A DNA stretch of 50,108 nt from Salinicola socius (GCF_001937195.1 NZ_MSDO01000006.1:1-50108), one strand, 5' to 3'. Counted from the first letter of the stretch, positions 23,601 to 30,387 are shown. The notes: a model not told the origin generated them from the letters alone. Made by a program: numbers and translations.

Positions 23601-25114
23601 TTGACTGTGAAAGCGCCCGCGTCCCCCGCCTGCGATCCCATATCCAGGTAGCCGGATCCACTGAACTCTCCCCATAGCCGGTCGGCGCCACCGCCACTCG
23701 GTTCCGGGTTGCCGGCGTTGCGGACGACGGTATCGGCAACTGAATTGCCGTCGTCGATCGCCAGTGCCTCTCCTTCGATCGAAAACACCAGCGTCGGATC
23801 CGCCGGAAGCGCCGCGGCATAATCGAAGCTGATCTGATCGATATTGGGACCGTTGGGAGCGCCACCCTGTGTCGTAGACGGCAGCGTCAGCGTCACTGTG
23901 TTGTCGCTCCCGGATAGCGGAACCGACACGCTGATCTCGTTCCAGCTCGTCCAGGCCCCGGTCGGGGGAAACGAGACCAGGGTAGGTTCCGCGCCGTTGA
24001 CGGAGAGCAATAACGGGCGGTCACCGGCCCCGCCATTGACGTAACGGATCGTGGCGGTATAGACCCCGGTGTCATCGGGCGAAACCTGGAAGGTGACCGC
24101 GTCCCCCGCATCGGTTCCGAAGTCGACGTAGCCACCGTCGATCGCGCCCGCCCTGACGACACCTTGGGCATCGGGATGTTGGCTGTCGACGACTCGGGTC
24201 AAGCCGGGGCTGTTCGTCGCCCCACTGTCGTCGATAGAGACCAGATTCATATCTTCGGCCTGGATGACCAGAGATGCCGGGCCGTCGTCGTCAGCGATCG
24301 CGGTCAACGTCAGGCTATCGATGTTCGGGCCGCCACCCACGAGGTTTTCCAGGCGAATGACATTGATCCCGCTGTCCAGGGACAATGACAACGTTGCATG
24401 CTGCCACGTCTGCCAGCCGGCGGTACCGCTACCGGTCGAGGGAAAGGCCAGGTTGCCTTGATCGATGCCGTCGACCGACACGGCCATCGGACGAGAAGCG
24501 CCAACCGCGCCGCTGCCGGCATATCGCACGTCGAGTTGATAGGTGCCGGCGGTTTCGACGTCAACCTCGAAATAGGCGGCGTCCCCGATCTGTCCGCCCA
24601 GGTCCAGGTACCCGGGCCCGCTGGAGCCGTCCCATAACCCATCGCTACCCGCTGCCCCGCTGGTATCCGGGTTATCGCCATCGCGAACGACCGTATCGGC
24701 GGCCGAGGCGCCATCGTCGGGTATCAATGATTCGCCCTGTAGGGTGAAGACGTCCCCGGACCACCCTTCGGCATTGACGATCTCGATATCGACCGACTGC
24801 TCACTCCCTGTCAACAGCTGACCGCTTTCGTCCAGTGCATCCAGCAACAGATTCGTCAAACCACGATCCATATCCGGGGACAACATGAACCGATAGGGGC
24901 TTTCCGAGCTCAGCTGCTCGCCAGGATTACCTGCGGAGTCGGTTACCGTCAGCGAAATGCCGGCGACATCGCTGGCCAGAAAGCCGCTACTGTCGACGGG
25001 CGTGACCTCAAGCCAGTAATCCTCGCCGAGAAGCTCACGAGTGATGGCAGCGCCCTGAGTCAATGTCTCGACGGTGTCCCCTGTCTGAGCATCGATGATG
25101 GATAACGTGAACAT
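17636..25114 (-). CDS. Giant secreted carbohydrate-binding protein with sugar-dehydrogenase-like beta-propeller (putative type I secretion substrate)
   Basis: 2492-residue acidic, Gly/Asp/Thr-rich, cysteine-poor protein. Modules I can recognise, in order: beta-rich N-terminus (1-118); three CBM35-like modules (120-273, 280-432, 443-590); malectin-like region (605-802, starting FEVKINFQPNG); SbsA-type Ig-like domain (815-950); beta-propeller of the soluble sugar-dehydrogenase type (955-1445), with DHVTNSLVFH at 1097-1106, GIRNAYDLVWH at 1240-1250 and KIEQGGYYGHPNP at 1292-1304; two more CBM35-like modules (1462-1627, 1634-1762); ASH/choice-of-anchor-like domain (1765-1900); unassigned region (1905-2115); two CBM6-like modules (2130-2278, 2288-2437); tail (2438-2492). 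There is no signal peptide, and no GGxGxD repeats. The divergent type I exporter is the likely route out. Enzymatic activity is unproven. Confidence 0.85.
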   Translation of the reverse strand: MFTLSIIDAQTGDTVETLTQGAAITRELLGEDYWLEVTPVDSSGFLASDVAGISLTVTDSAGNPGEQLSSESPYRFMLSPDMDRGLTNLLLDALDESGQLLTGSEQSVDIEIVNAEGWSGDVFTLQGESLIPDDGASAADTVVRDGDNPDTSGAAGSDGLWDGSSGPGYLDLGGQIGDAAYFEVDVETAGTYQLDVRYAGSGAVGASRPMAVSVDGIDQGNLAFPSTGSGTAGWQTWQHATLSLSLDSGINVIRLENLVGGGPNIDSLTLTAIADDDGPASLVIQAEDMNLVSIDDSGATNSPGLTRVVDSQHPDAQGVVRAGAIDGGYVDFGTDAGDAVTFQVSPDDTGVYTATIRYVNGGAGDRPLLLSVNGAEPTLVSFPPTGAWTSWNEISVSVPLSGSDNTVTLTLPSTTQGGAPNGPNIDQISFDYAAALPADPTLVFSIEGEALAIDDGNSVADTVVRNAGNPEPSGGGADRLWGEFSGSGYLDMGSQAGDAGAFTVNVAEAGTYLLTIRYAASGTNDRPMALSVDGDTQGTIAFASTGVGSAGWENWTETTVEIDLGAGDNLVRLANIGNIGPNIDTLSIHTLPDDGGEPGVEPGDRFEVKINFQPNGATTPDGYIADTGQAFGQQSLQVDGQTYQYGWVTAGSIADGTANGTTPMAIAGQDADALGDRSGTLPGVDPLQATYAGFDKPGYSQAAGWEIELEDGYYEVTISIGDSGGAYDSVNLVNAEGEAFNTPFASGRPDGFPADNDPTNDSDGYRSTLVTRIVQVSDGRLTLDSLGVDGNNTEIQYVEIQSLPDLTPNDDREAPEDYAYFTDPRAVAGVGPQQVEVHLQAEDGTPPVGVDPTSDIFIGISVVEGRGGALLESLNDGSVKLFNTVTGEEVAFNINTTGGFDSLTISPVGELDEYTSYTLVIDGFQDRGDNSDPDAPTREFQKFTTTFVTGAEPAVQDSEVAFDTAVELNGAEDGAYLFSSITMSPDYSQIYVSTLNGEIRRYDVDATTGALSNEQTLALDYFQTDAGARGIVGLSFDPTDPNVIWVTDNYPIPLSGRDNGVPDFSGRVSKITIGDSDDAFTGTAETYITGLPRSNGDHVTNSLVFHANPAFDAETNPDVPPYLLYVSQGANTAMGGDDSAWGNRPERLLNAGVLEIDPSRDAPEGGFDVSTEPLPTDGSNTRYGDDDNDPKNGPIDMGGGQYLVFAQDGTATMQDADGNVLIEYYDPYAADAVLKIYATGIRNAYDLVWHSNGNLYAPTNGSAAGGVTPDDPSTAYNEALINVGIEDDWLFKIEQGGYYGHPNPMHDEYILNGGNPTAGGDINETDEYQVGTNPDSNYQIDDAYSLGTNRSPNGAIEYTSNVFGATLDGSLLFVEYSGGDDIRWISLDEDGNVSSDNVLRDVNGNVIKYVDPLDIIENPLTGQLYLMTLNRSTGESQVIRLDPVPGDIIDPGEGDADLTTIATIQAEDESQAIIASGAGAQIVIRDGDTPEVSPTNPPYGIRPGAYGLDGNTDYSDGIVGGYADFGSTTADFITFNVDVNAADAGDAVLRVRYANGGETNRPLEVFVNDVSIGVFGFSPPAGVSGNAAWNTWQVLDIPAELLAGANTVRLQATTNTGPNIDQLEVLIEDTTPGYAVYEAETAALQGGAVVVPESQTDRDASGSGFVDFVGSGDQSITWDVDVDQSGVYEVAFRYALTTGKADRPMALTVNGVSYPAVNFPAESQTVSDWVYQTVEVTLAAGSNTISVTAPNGVGPDIDSLEVPGEPLATVSSGEISVVSTDPAYFDDRIAFNYLEDNDATSASPVAREYKDSGSVIITNTGTGELSVSSVSLSGPFMLADAHLLDDLRLAAGESIEVGVLFNRGAYTPPTSNAADGVFEGTMTIVSDDADQPVTEIQLAGFWQARDEGGWEPNLNEIWRVFGFGNHIEGLSTLDGGGGSVLQDFDLYRAANDQEVLSRYWQIADGVESATVTQLAALHGYSGALLALHAPGDKAARTALSNHDSLYSQSFLPQVANGDYATATFNRGRIPDGWAGDDIFGISIANLSTDPSLNPSGGSTPPAEDAGIERGHTVRVFQAYDTDGNAIANTYFVVMDYTGINYDYNDNVFLVEGIEPAARTPFNEAATPWFVDHDGLTLDAALFDEGAPYLTYEDSSETQLGSNFREGGVDIRGNGDAIGWIENGEWVEYTLEVDQAGVYDLSFLSALGAQTGAARSITATFDSGAGVYEVATIDVDFTGGWNTFAPTDSQHVALEAGTQTLRLTFNGGSQNLESFNLAPATQSAFNASGTPWAVDEGLTLNAGQYDTGGAEVAYHDSSEAQLGDNTRNEGVDLRDNGNSIGSIANGEWVEYTIDVATAGTYQLSFAAATMSNGRTVTASVEQDGAIYTSAAPHAVTNTGGWNNYQANNGIELDLAAGEQTLRLTFNGGAMNLQSFTLTPEANAATTSMASLMSMMTEIEDSGGLAPAAEDLSVASDDVALAGVHHNPEAISIA
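17804..18727 (-). repeat. Tandem CBM6-like modules encoded near the 3' end of the giant gene
   Basis: Residues 2130-2278 and 2288-2437 repeat the same plan. Each has a LTLDA/LTLNA strand, a YEDSSETQLG or YHDSSEAQLG turn, EGGVDIRGNGDAIGWI or EGVDLRDNGNSIGSI, then NGEWVEYT, and each ends with GTQTLRLTFNGG or GEQTLRLTFNGG and a NLESFNL or NLQSFTL strand. This is the CBM6 pattern, with the GWI.NGEWVEY block as hallmark. The pair most likely arose by duplication. Confidence 0.8.
20780..22252 (-). other. Sugar-dehydrogenase-like beta-propeller segment of the giant protein
   Basis: Residues 955-1445 carry repeated short beta blades (ITMSPDYSQIYVSTLNGEIRRY; GIVGLSFDPTDPNVIWVTDN). They also carry motifs seen in PQQ-type soluble glucose/aldose dehydrogenases. 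H1098 in NGDHVTN sits where the catalytic histidine lies in that family. GIRNAYDLVWHSNGNLYAPTNG matches the family's G(L/I)RNP.GLA block, and FKIEQGGYYGHPNP matches its IxxGGNYGWP block. Whether PQQ or calcium ligands are complete cannot be judged by eye. Confidence 0.6.
23345..24757 (-). repeat. Three N-terminal CBM35-like modules of the giant protein
   Basis: Residues 120-273, 280-432 and 443-590 share a plan: an E-x-E/QAED start (FTLQGESL, LVIQAEDM, FSIEGEAL), an acidic IDDG/PDDG turn, GYLDLG or GYVDFG, a GTYxL/VYxxxIRY strand, RPM/LxLSVDG, and a closing GPNID(S/Q/T)L/I. Two further copies lie at 1462-1627 and 1634-1762, flanking the propeller on its C-terminal side. This fits CBM35/CBM6-superfamily sugar binding. 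Ligands are unknown. Confidence 0.8.
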
Positions 25115-25278
25115 GAATGGAGTCCCTACGCGTTGAGTGGGTGGTGATGAAACGAGCGACGATGATCGTCGCCCGCCCGGCGCTAACCGACACGATGCCG
25201 ACCTTCCGCGTAGTGGGTGACGGAAGTTCCCTGTCGCTGATCGTTATGGGCCGAAAGGCTCGGGACTGACGTGACTAA

Positions 25279-25306
25279 AGTCTTACCAATGGAGTCTTAC
25301 CGATGG
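25279..25306. repeat. Two tandem copies of a 14-bp repeat
   Basis: AGTCTTACCaATGG (25279-25292) is followed immediately by AGTCTTACCgATGG (25293-25306), differing at one base. The pair lies about 165 bp upstream of the giant gene's start codon. A head-to-tail repeat of this length in a promoter-bearing spacer is a natural candidate for a response-regulator or activator binding site. It could equally be a chance duplication. Confidence 0.6.
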
Positions 25307-25359
25307 CAAACTAGCGCTTCTCACTCCCCGCGCAAAGTTGAAACTTCTACAACCCTCAA

Positions 25360-25402
25360 AACGAGTTTAACGAGTTACTCATGGAAAATAGCGTTTCCAT
25401 GA
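25360..25402. promoter_or_regulatory. Direct repeat and perfect dyad (candidate operator)
   Basis: AACGAGTTt/AACGAGTTa repeats directly at 25360-25368 and 25369-25377. It abuts a perfect 9-bp inverted repeat, TCATGGAAA (25379-25387) and TTTCCATGA (25394-25402), with a 6-bp centre. The dyad has the size expected for a dimeric helix-turn-helix repressor site. It lies about 265 bp before the giant gene and about 205 bp upstream of the predicted exporter promoter. The binding protein is unknown. Confidence 0.5.
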
Positions 25403-25606
25403 CTCGATTCCGACAACTTACCGTTGTGTCAGCCACTTCCCGCAGCTCTATAAAAAACGCGATTACATAAATTTTCAAGACTGATAAACCTCATGCTCAA
25501 AGCGCAAAAACCCATTACGCCGCTCAGCACAAAACCGTGACCTCCTGTTCATCAAACTCGCTAATTTTATTCGCGCGTCTTTTAATAAATCGCGGAATCT
25601 GAGATA

Positions 25607-25635
25607 TGGACACGAACATACTCCCTTGTTATAAA
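25607..25635 (+). promoter_or_regulatory. Predicted sigma-70 promoter of the type I secretion operon
   Basis: TGGACA (25607-25612) and TATAAA (25630-25635) are separated by exactly 17 bp. Each differs from consensus at one position. Transcription would start near 25642, giving a leader of about 180 nt before the GTG at 25824. Confidence 0.6.
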
Positions 25636-25703
25636 ACAGGTAATTAAAAAATCAGCAATTCAAAACCTCATGTTTTCTGAGAAAAGTCGCCAACAATTCC
25701 GCT

Positions 25704-25719
25704 TGTAAACGTGTTCACA
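25704..25719 (+). promoter_or_regulatory. CRP/Vfr-like binding site
   Basis: TGTAA-ACGTGT-TCACA matches the CRP consensus TGTGA-N6-TCACA at nine of ten specified bases. It lies about 105 bp before the exporter start codon and about 70 bp downstream of the predicted promoter. There it would repress that promoter or serve a second, unrecognised one. The match is by eye only. Confidence 0.4.
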
Positions 25720-25823
25720 ATTTACGCATGCTGACACCCCAAAACGACATGCCAATGCTGCCTTTCTAACAACATCGATTTTCAACGCTAACATTCACCT
25801 CAGACGTCAGAAGGGAACATGCC

Positions 25824-27608
25824 GTGGCAACATCCCCGGACAAGACCGATTTGCAGCTGGCCCTTGCCGCCAGCCGCCAGGCGTTTCTTTATATCCTGTT
25901 ATTCAGCTTATTCATCAACTTGCTGATGTTGGCCCCATCGATTTACATGTTGCAGGTGTACGATCGGGTCATCACCACACGGAGTCCGGAAACGCTGCTC
26001 ATGCTGACACTGGTGGTGGTGTTTCTGTTTATCGTGATGGGCTCGCTGGATCTGGTGCGCTCGCGCATCCTGGTTCGGGTCGGTAATCGGCTCGATATGC
26101 AAATCAGTGATCGGCTATATCAAGCCACGTTCAAGCGAGCGCTGCTGGTCCCGGGCAAACCGTCGGCGCAACCCTTCAATGATCTGACGACGTTGCGCCA
26201 ATTTCTCAGCGGCAATGGCTTGTTCGCCTTCTTCGATGCGCCATGGATCCCGGTCTACATCGCCATACTGACGCTGTTTCACCCTTGGTTCGGTATTTTC
26301 GCGGCCGTTGCCGCCAGCGTGCTGATGGTGCTGGCCTGGATTAATGAAAAGAGCACGCAGTCGTTGCTGAGCGAGGCCAATCGAGAGCACGTTCAATCCC
26401 AGGATCTCGCGCAGAGCAATCTGCGCAACGCCGAAGTACTTCAGGCGATGGGCATGCTGCCCAATCTGCTCGCCCGCTGGCGAGGGAAGCATCATGACTA
26501 CCTTGTACATCAATCTCATGCCAGTGACCGAGCAGGCGCGCTCAGCAACGTGTCGAAAACGCTGCGCGTGATGTTTCAGTCACTGATTCTGGGGTTGGGT
26601 GCGTTTCTGGTCATCGAAGGCAGCCTGACCGGCGGCATGATGATCGCTGGCTCGATCCTGATGGGTCGGGCGCTGGCGCCGATCGATCAGATGATCGGTG
26701 GATGGAAAGGATTCGTCGCCGCGCGCACCGCGCATGCCAGACTCAATGCCCTGCTGTCGGCGGTCCCGGCCGAACCTCAGCGAATGCCGCTTCCGCCACC
26801 GGTCGGGCGTCTGGCGCTCGAAACGGTGACCGCAGGACCGCCGGGCGAGAACCGCCCGACCCTATGGGATCTCAGCCTGCAGTCCAATCCCGGCGAGCAC
26901 ATCGCCATCGTCGGGCCGAGTGCCGCGGGCAAGTCGACGCTCGCTCGCGTCATGCTGGGGGTATGGCCGGTTCAGAGTGGCAGCGTTCGACTGGGGGGCA
27001 CCGATATCAGCCAATGGCCCCGGGAACGTCTGGGTCCTTTCATCGGCTATCTGCCACAGGATGTGGAGTTGTTCGACGGCAGCATCAGCGAGAATATCGC
27101 CCGTTTCGGTGATGTGAACCCGGCTCAGGTCATCGAAGCCGCCCAGAAAGCCGGTGTACACGACATCATCCTGCGTCAGTCGGCCGGTTATGACACCCAG
27201 ATCAGCGGTAGCGGTGGCGTCCTTTCCGGCGGGCAACGCCAACGCCTCGGTCTGGCCAGAGCGCTTTACGGCAACCCGGTACTGGTGGTTCTCGACGAGC
27301 CGGACGCCAACCTGGATGCCAGCGGCGAACGCGCGCTTCAGCACTGCCTGCGCCAGCTCAGAACGCAGGGCACCACGGTGTTCATCATCAGTCATTCGCC
27401 GGCCATTCTCGAGCACGTCGATCGCGTTCTGGTGCTTCAGGAAGGACGCATGGTGTCCTGCGCCCCGGCTCATCCGCCGGCGCCGAAAATGCCCCAGCCC
27501 ACTCGGGAAACCGATACCCCCATCCACTCCATCCGGATGCGAGCCCGGGGCAAGCCGGACGACTCGCGCCCCCCTCTTTCCCTCTCTCCGGAGCCGCCGA
27601 AGTCATGA
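25824..27608 (+). CDS. Type I secretion ABC transporter/permease (PrtD family)
   Basis: Inner-membrane ATPase of a type I secretion system, 594 residues. An N-terminal six-helix transmembrane domain (about 20-310; FLYILLFSLFINLLMLAPSIYMLQVYDRV near 20-48 is typical of PrtD) is followed by the nucleotide-binding domain. That domain has Walker A GPSAAGKST at about 364-372, signature LSGGQRQRLGLARAL at about 466-480 and Walker B VLVVLDEPDANLD near 484-496. There is no N-terminal C39 peptidase or CLD domain, which fits the PrtD type. A Pro-rich tail (about 555-594) is extra. Translation starts at GTG 25824 with AGAAGGGA at 25809-25816. The stop overlaps the next gene (ATGA). Confidence 0.94.
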   Translation: MATSPDKTDLQLALAASRQAFLYILLFSLFINLLMLAPSIYMLQVYDRVITTRSPETLLMLTLVVVFLFIVMGSLDLVRSRILVRVGNRLDMQISDRLYQATFKRALLVPGKPSAQPFNDLTTLRQFLSGNGLFAFFDAPWIPVYIAILTLFHPWFGIFAAVAASVLMVLAWINEKSTQSLLSEANREHVQSQDLAQSNLRNAEVLQAMGMLPNLLARWRGKHHDYLVHQSHASDRAGALSNVSKTLRVMFQSLILGLGAFLVIEGSLTGGMMIAGSILMGRALAPIDQMIGGWKGFVAARTAHARLNALLSAVPAEPQRMPLPPPVGRLALETVTAGPPGENRPTLWDLSLQSNPGEHIAIVGPSAAGKSTLARVMLGVWPVQSGSVRLGGTDISQWPRERLGPFIGYLPQDVELFDGSISENIARFGDVNPAQVIEAAQKAGVHDIILRQSAGYDTQISGSGGVLSGGQRQRLGLARALYGNPVLVVLDEPDANLDASGERALQHCLRQLRTQGTTVFIISHSPAILEHVDRVLVLQEGRMVSCAPAHPPAPKMPQPTRETDTPIHSIRMRARGKPDDSRPPLSLSPEPPKS

Positions 27609-28942
27609 CGATTTCCTCTGCTGCACCGATAACGCTCGGCGCCCCTGCCCCAAAACTGCCCACCAGCGATCGCGCCAGCCGGGGCTGGGGATTGGGAATT
27701 CTGGTCTTCGCACTGGGCGGCTTCGTGCTGTGGTCGCTCACGGCGGACCTGGCAGTCGCGGTGGTGGCACCGGGGTCGGTCGCCGTCGAGAGCTCGACTC
27801 AGAAGGTCCAGCACTTCGAAGGTGGCATCATCAAACGCATCCTGGTCGCAGACGGCGATCAGGTCGACGCCGGCGACTCGCTGATCGTGCTCGACGACAC
27901 CCAGCCGCTGGCCAAGCTCTCCATCGCCGAATCGGAGTACCGGATCGCGCTGGCAAGCGAGGTGCGACTGCTGGCCGAACAGAGCGACCGTGACACGCTG
28001 ACCTTTCCCGACATGCTCCTCGACGGTGTTTCGTCTCGCGTCCGGGCGGTGGTCGACGTGCAGAAACGCCTGTTCCAGGTTCGCCGACAGTCATTGAAGG
28101 ACGCACTCTCCGCGCTGGATGAAAAGGCCCGGCAGATGCAGGAGCAGATCGCCGGTCTCGAAAGACTGCAACAGGTCAATCGATCCAAGATCAACTCCCT
28201 GTCCGGAGAGGCCAGCGACTATCGCACCCTGTTCAAGGAGGGATTGGGTGATAACCAGCGTCTTCGCGAGCTCGAGCGTCAAGCCCTCGAGTATCAGGGG
28301 GAAAATGCCCAGCACACCGCCGAAGTCGCGCAGTTGCGTTCTCAAATCAGCGAAAACGGCTTTCAGAAGGAAATCCGCCGACAGGAGTATCACCAGGAAG
28401 TGGGCGAGGACCTCAAGGATATCCAATCCCAGGTAACGGACGCGGAGGAGCGAGTCACTGCCCTGCGCGATCAGGTCCAGCGAACCGCTATCGTCGCCCC
28501 CGTCTCCGGGACCGTGGTCGGTCTGCAGGTCCACACTCAAGGTGCCGTCATTCGCTCCGGCGATACGGTCATGGAGATCGTTCCGTCCAACGAGGCGTTC
28601 GTCGTCGAGGCGCGAATCCCGGATCGGGACATCGACAACGTCCACGCCGGGCAATCTGCCGAAATCCGTTTCAGCGCCTTCAATCAGCGACTATCCAATG
28701 TCATCGAAGGTGAAGTCACCCATGTCTCGGCAGACAGTTTCGAAGACGAAGCCACGCACAATCATTACTACAAGGCGCGCATCCGCGTCACCGAGTTGGG
28801 CCATGCGGAAATGACCTCTTCGATGCAGCTGCTGGCCGGCATGCCTGCCGAAGTGATGCTGAGAACCGGCGATCGCACCTTTGCCAGCTACATGTTCAAA
28901 CCGTTCAGCGACATGCTGGCCCGCGCGATGCGAGAAGAGTGA
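27605..28942 (+). CDS. Type I secretion membrane fusion protein (HlyD family)
   Basis: Periplasmic adaptor of 445 residues that bridges the ABC transporter and the outer-membrane channel. A short cytoplasmic N-terminus is followed by one transmembrane helix (about 34-56, LGILVFALGGFVLWSLTADLAV). Lipoyl/barrel-sandwich halves (KVQHFEGGIIKRILVADGDQVDAGD near 63-87 and APVSGTVVGLQVHTQGAVI near 298-316) enclose a long alpha-hairpin (about 145-285). The C-terminal HlyD segment carries VEGEVTHVSADS-type strands (IEGEVTHVSADSFED). It overlaps the ABC gene by four bases and the channel gene at TGATG, giving a tightly coupled operon. Confidence 0.94.
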   Translation: MTISSAAPITLGAPAPKLPTSDRASRGWGLGILVFALGGFVLWSLTADLAVAVVAPGSVAVESSTQKVQHFEGGIIKRILVADGDQVDAGDSLIVLDDTQPLAKLSIAESEYRIALASEVRLLAEQSDRDTLTFPDMLLDGVSSRVRAVVDVQKRLFQVRRQSLKDALSALDEKARQMQEQIAGLERLQQVNRSKINSLSGEASDYRTLFKEGLGDNQRLRELERQALEYQGENAQHTAEVAQLRSQISENGFQKEIRRQEYHQEVGEDLKDIQSQVTDAEERVTALRDQVQRTAIVAPVSGTVVGLQVHTQGAVIRSGDTVMEIVPSNEAFVVEARIPDRDIDNVHAGQSAEIRFSAFNQRLSNVIEGEVTHVSADSFEDEATHNHYYKARIRVTELGHAEMTSSMQLLAGMPAEVMLRTGDRTFASYMFKPFSDMLARAMREE

Positions 28943-30375
28943 TGCCGTCATTTCATTGCTGGATGGTGGCCGGATTTCTGGCGGCAGCGAGCGCCACGGC
29001 GCAGGCGCAGCCACTCGATATCGCCGCGCCGATGCCCGAGTCGCTCAGCGCCGCACCGACAGCTCCCCCGTCTCTTTCGCAACTGGTTGCACGGGCGCTG
29101 ACTTACGATAGCGGCTTGCAGAGCCAGCGCCTGGACAGTCGATCGGTGGCGCAGGAAGTTCCCATGGCGCAAGCCGGATTGCGGCCACGTCTCGATGCCA
29201 CCGCCGCCTATCGCTACACCGATGCGGACAACATCTACACCGACAATCCCGACGACTACCCCGACGAGGTCTACGACGATCGCGTTTCCGGCAGGACCCG
29301 GAACACCAGTTGGGAGCTGCGGATGACGCAGCCGCTGTTCAGTCTCGAGCGCTGGCGCCGAGTCGGCAAGGCCCGCGCCCAGCTGGATGCCGCCGCGCTA
29401 CAGGTTGCGGTCGCCGAGCGTGATCTGGCAGTCACGGTGGTGGAGACCTACCTCGATGCCTATCAGGCCTCGCGCAAAGTGGGGCTGTTGATCGCCCAGC
29501 GTGAGTCACTGGTGTTGCAGCAGCGTCAGGCACAGCGCGCCTACGATCTGGGCATCGGCGATCGCATCAATCTGCTGGAATCGCAGTCGCGGCTGGATCA
29601 AGCGGTTGCCGACCAGACGTCGGCGGAAAACGATCTGTCCAATGCGCTGAGTGATCTCGAGCGACTGACGGGAGCCTCGCTGACCTTCGATCCGGTGCTG
29701 GTCGAGACGCCGGAGAATCTGGACATTGCCCCGGAATCGCGCCCTCTGGAGAGCTGGCTGGCACTGACGCGTGACAATGTGCAGGTGCGTCTCGCCGCCG
29801 AGCGTCAGCGCGTGGCACAGCGCGATACCGGCATCCGGAGCGCGTCGCGCTACCCAGAGCTCAACCTGGTGGTCGGTTACAGCGATGTCGACAGTAACGA
29901 TCCCCTGAGTACCAGCAACGATCTCAGCGCCAGCGTGGAAATGAATCTGCCGATCTACCAGGGCGGTTATACCACGGCCAGCATTCGTCAGGGTGAACTG
30001 ACAGCGCAGGCCGGCGCGGCCACGATGGAGAACGAACGGCGCCTGGCCCAGCAGGAAGTTCGCAAGCGGCTGCTCAGCATGCAGGGCGATCTGCGCCAGC
30101 TCGAGGCGCTGCAGCGCTCGGTGGAGTCCGGCAACTTGTTCCTGCAGGCGGCGATTCGCGGCGAATCCCTAGGCCTGCGAGATCTCGTCGACGTTCTCGA
30201 TGCCCGCTCTTCGCTATACGATCTGCGAATCCGCGTCATCGAGACGCTGTGTCTCTACCTCAGGGACCGCACCTATCTCGAAGCGACCGCCGACCAGCTC
30301 GACACGACGACCCTGGCAGAGATATCGAGCATTCTGACCCGGGTCGAAAAGACGGCACGACCATCCAATGGCTAA
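28942..30375 (+). CDS. TolC-family outer membrane channel protein
   Basis: Outer-membrane efflux protein of 477 residues, the outer duct of the type I system. The signal peptide is about 23 residues (FLAAASATAQAQ). Two OEP repeats follow, each with long helical stretches and beta segments (SWELRMTQPLFSLERWRRVGKAR; LSASVEMNLPIYQGGYTTASI). The ATG at 28942 shares its A with the adaptor stop (TGATG). A GTG three bases upstream is a possible alternative. An octamer repeat array follows 12 bp after the stop. Confidence 0.92.
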   Translation: MPSFHCWMVAGFLAAASATAQAQPLDIAAPMPESLSAAPTAPPSLSQLVARALTYDSGLQSQRLDSRSVAQEVPMAQAGLRPRLDATAAYRYTDADNIYTDNPDDYPDEVYDDRVSGRTRNTSWELRMTQPLFSLERWRRVGKARAQLDAAALQVAVAERDLAVTVVETYLDAYQASRKVGLLIAQRESLVLQQRQAQRAYDLGIGDRINLLESQSRLDQAVADQTSAENDLSNALSDLERLTGASLTFDPVLVETPENLDIAPESRPLESWLALTRDNVQVRLAAERQRVAQRDTGIRSASRYPELNLVVGYSDVDSNDPLSTSNDLSASVEMNLPIYQGGYTTASIRQGELTAQAGAATMENERRLAQQEVRKRLLSMQGDLRQLEALQRSVESGNLFLQAAIRGESLGLRDLVDVLDARSSLYDLRIRVIETLCLYLRDRTYLEATADQLDTTTLAEISSILTRVEKTARPSNG

Positions 30376-30387
30376 GTTGGCAGCGAC

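Larger units (their letters stand above)
25115..25823. other. AT-rich divergent spacer between the giant gene and the type I secretion operon
   Basis: 709 bp without a convincing gene. It is clearly more AT-rich than its surroundings, especially 25430-25800. It holds a 14-bp tandem repeat (25279-25306), a 9-bp tandem repeat (25360-25377), a perfect dyad (25379-25402), a sigma-70-like promoter for the exporter (25607-25635) and a CRP-like site (25704-25719). A promoter for the giant gene is less clear: on the minus strand TTGAAA near 25485 is followed at non-ideal spacing by a TATAGA hexamer near 25450. The long leaders on both sides leave room for RNA-level control. Confidence 0.7.

Noticed and set aside
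17636-25114. RTX (GGxGxDxxx) calcium-binding repeats in the giant protein
   Set aside because: Read through the whole translation. Gly/Asp-rich stretches occur, but no tandem nonapeptides, so it was not called an RTX protein.
25290-25350. Possible cyclic-di-GMP (GEMM-type) riboswitch: GGCAAAC at 25305-25311 followed 18 nt later by GCGCAAAG
   Set aside because: The two conserved J-region strings are reminiscent of GEMM, but the P2 and P3 helices cannot be drawn and the element is about 480 nt from the plus-strand gene. Treated as coincidence; a covariance-model search would decide.
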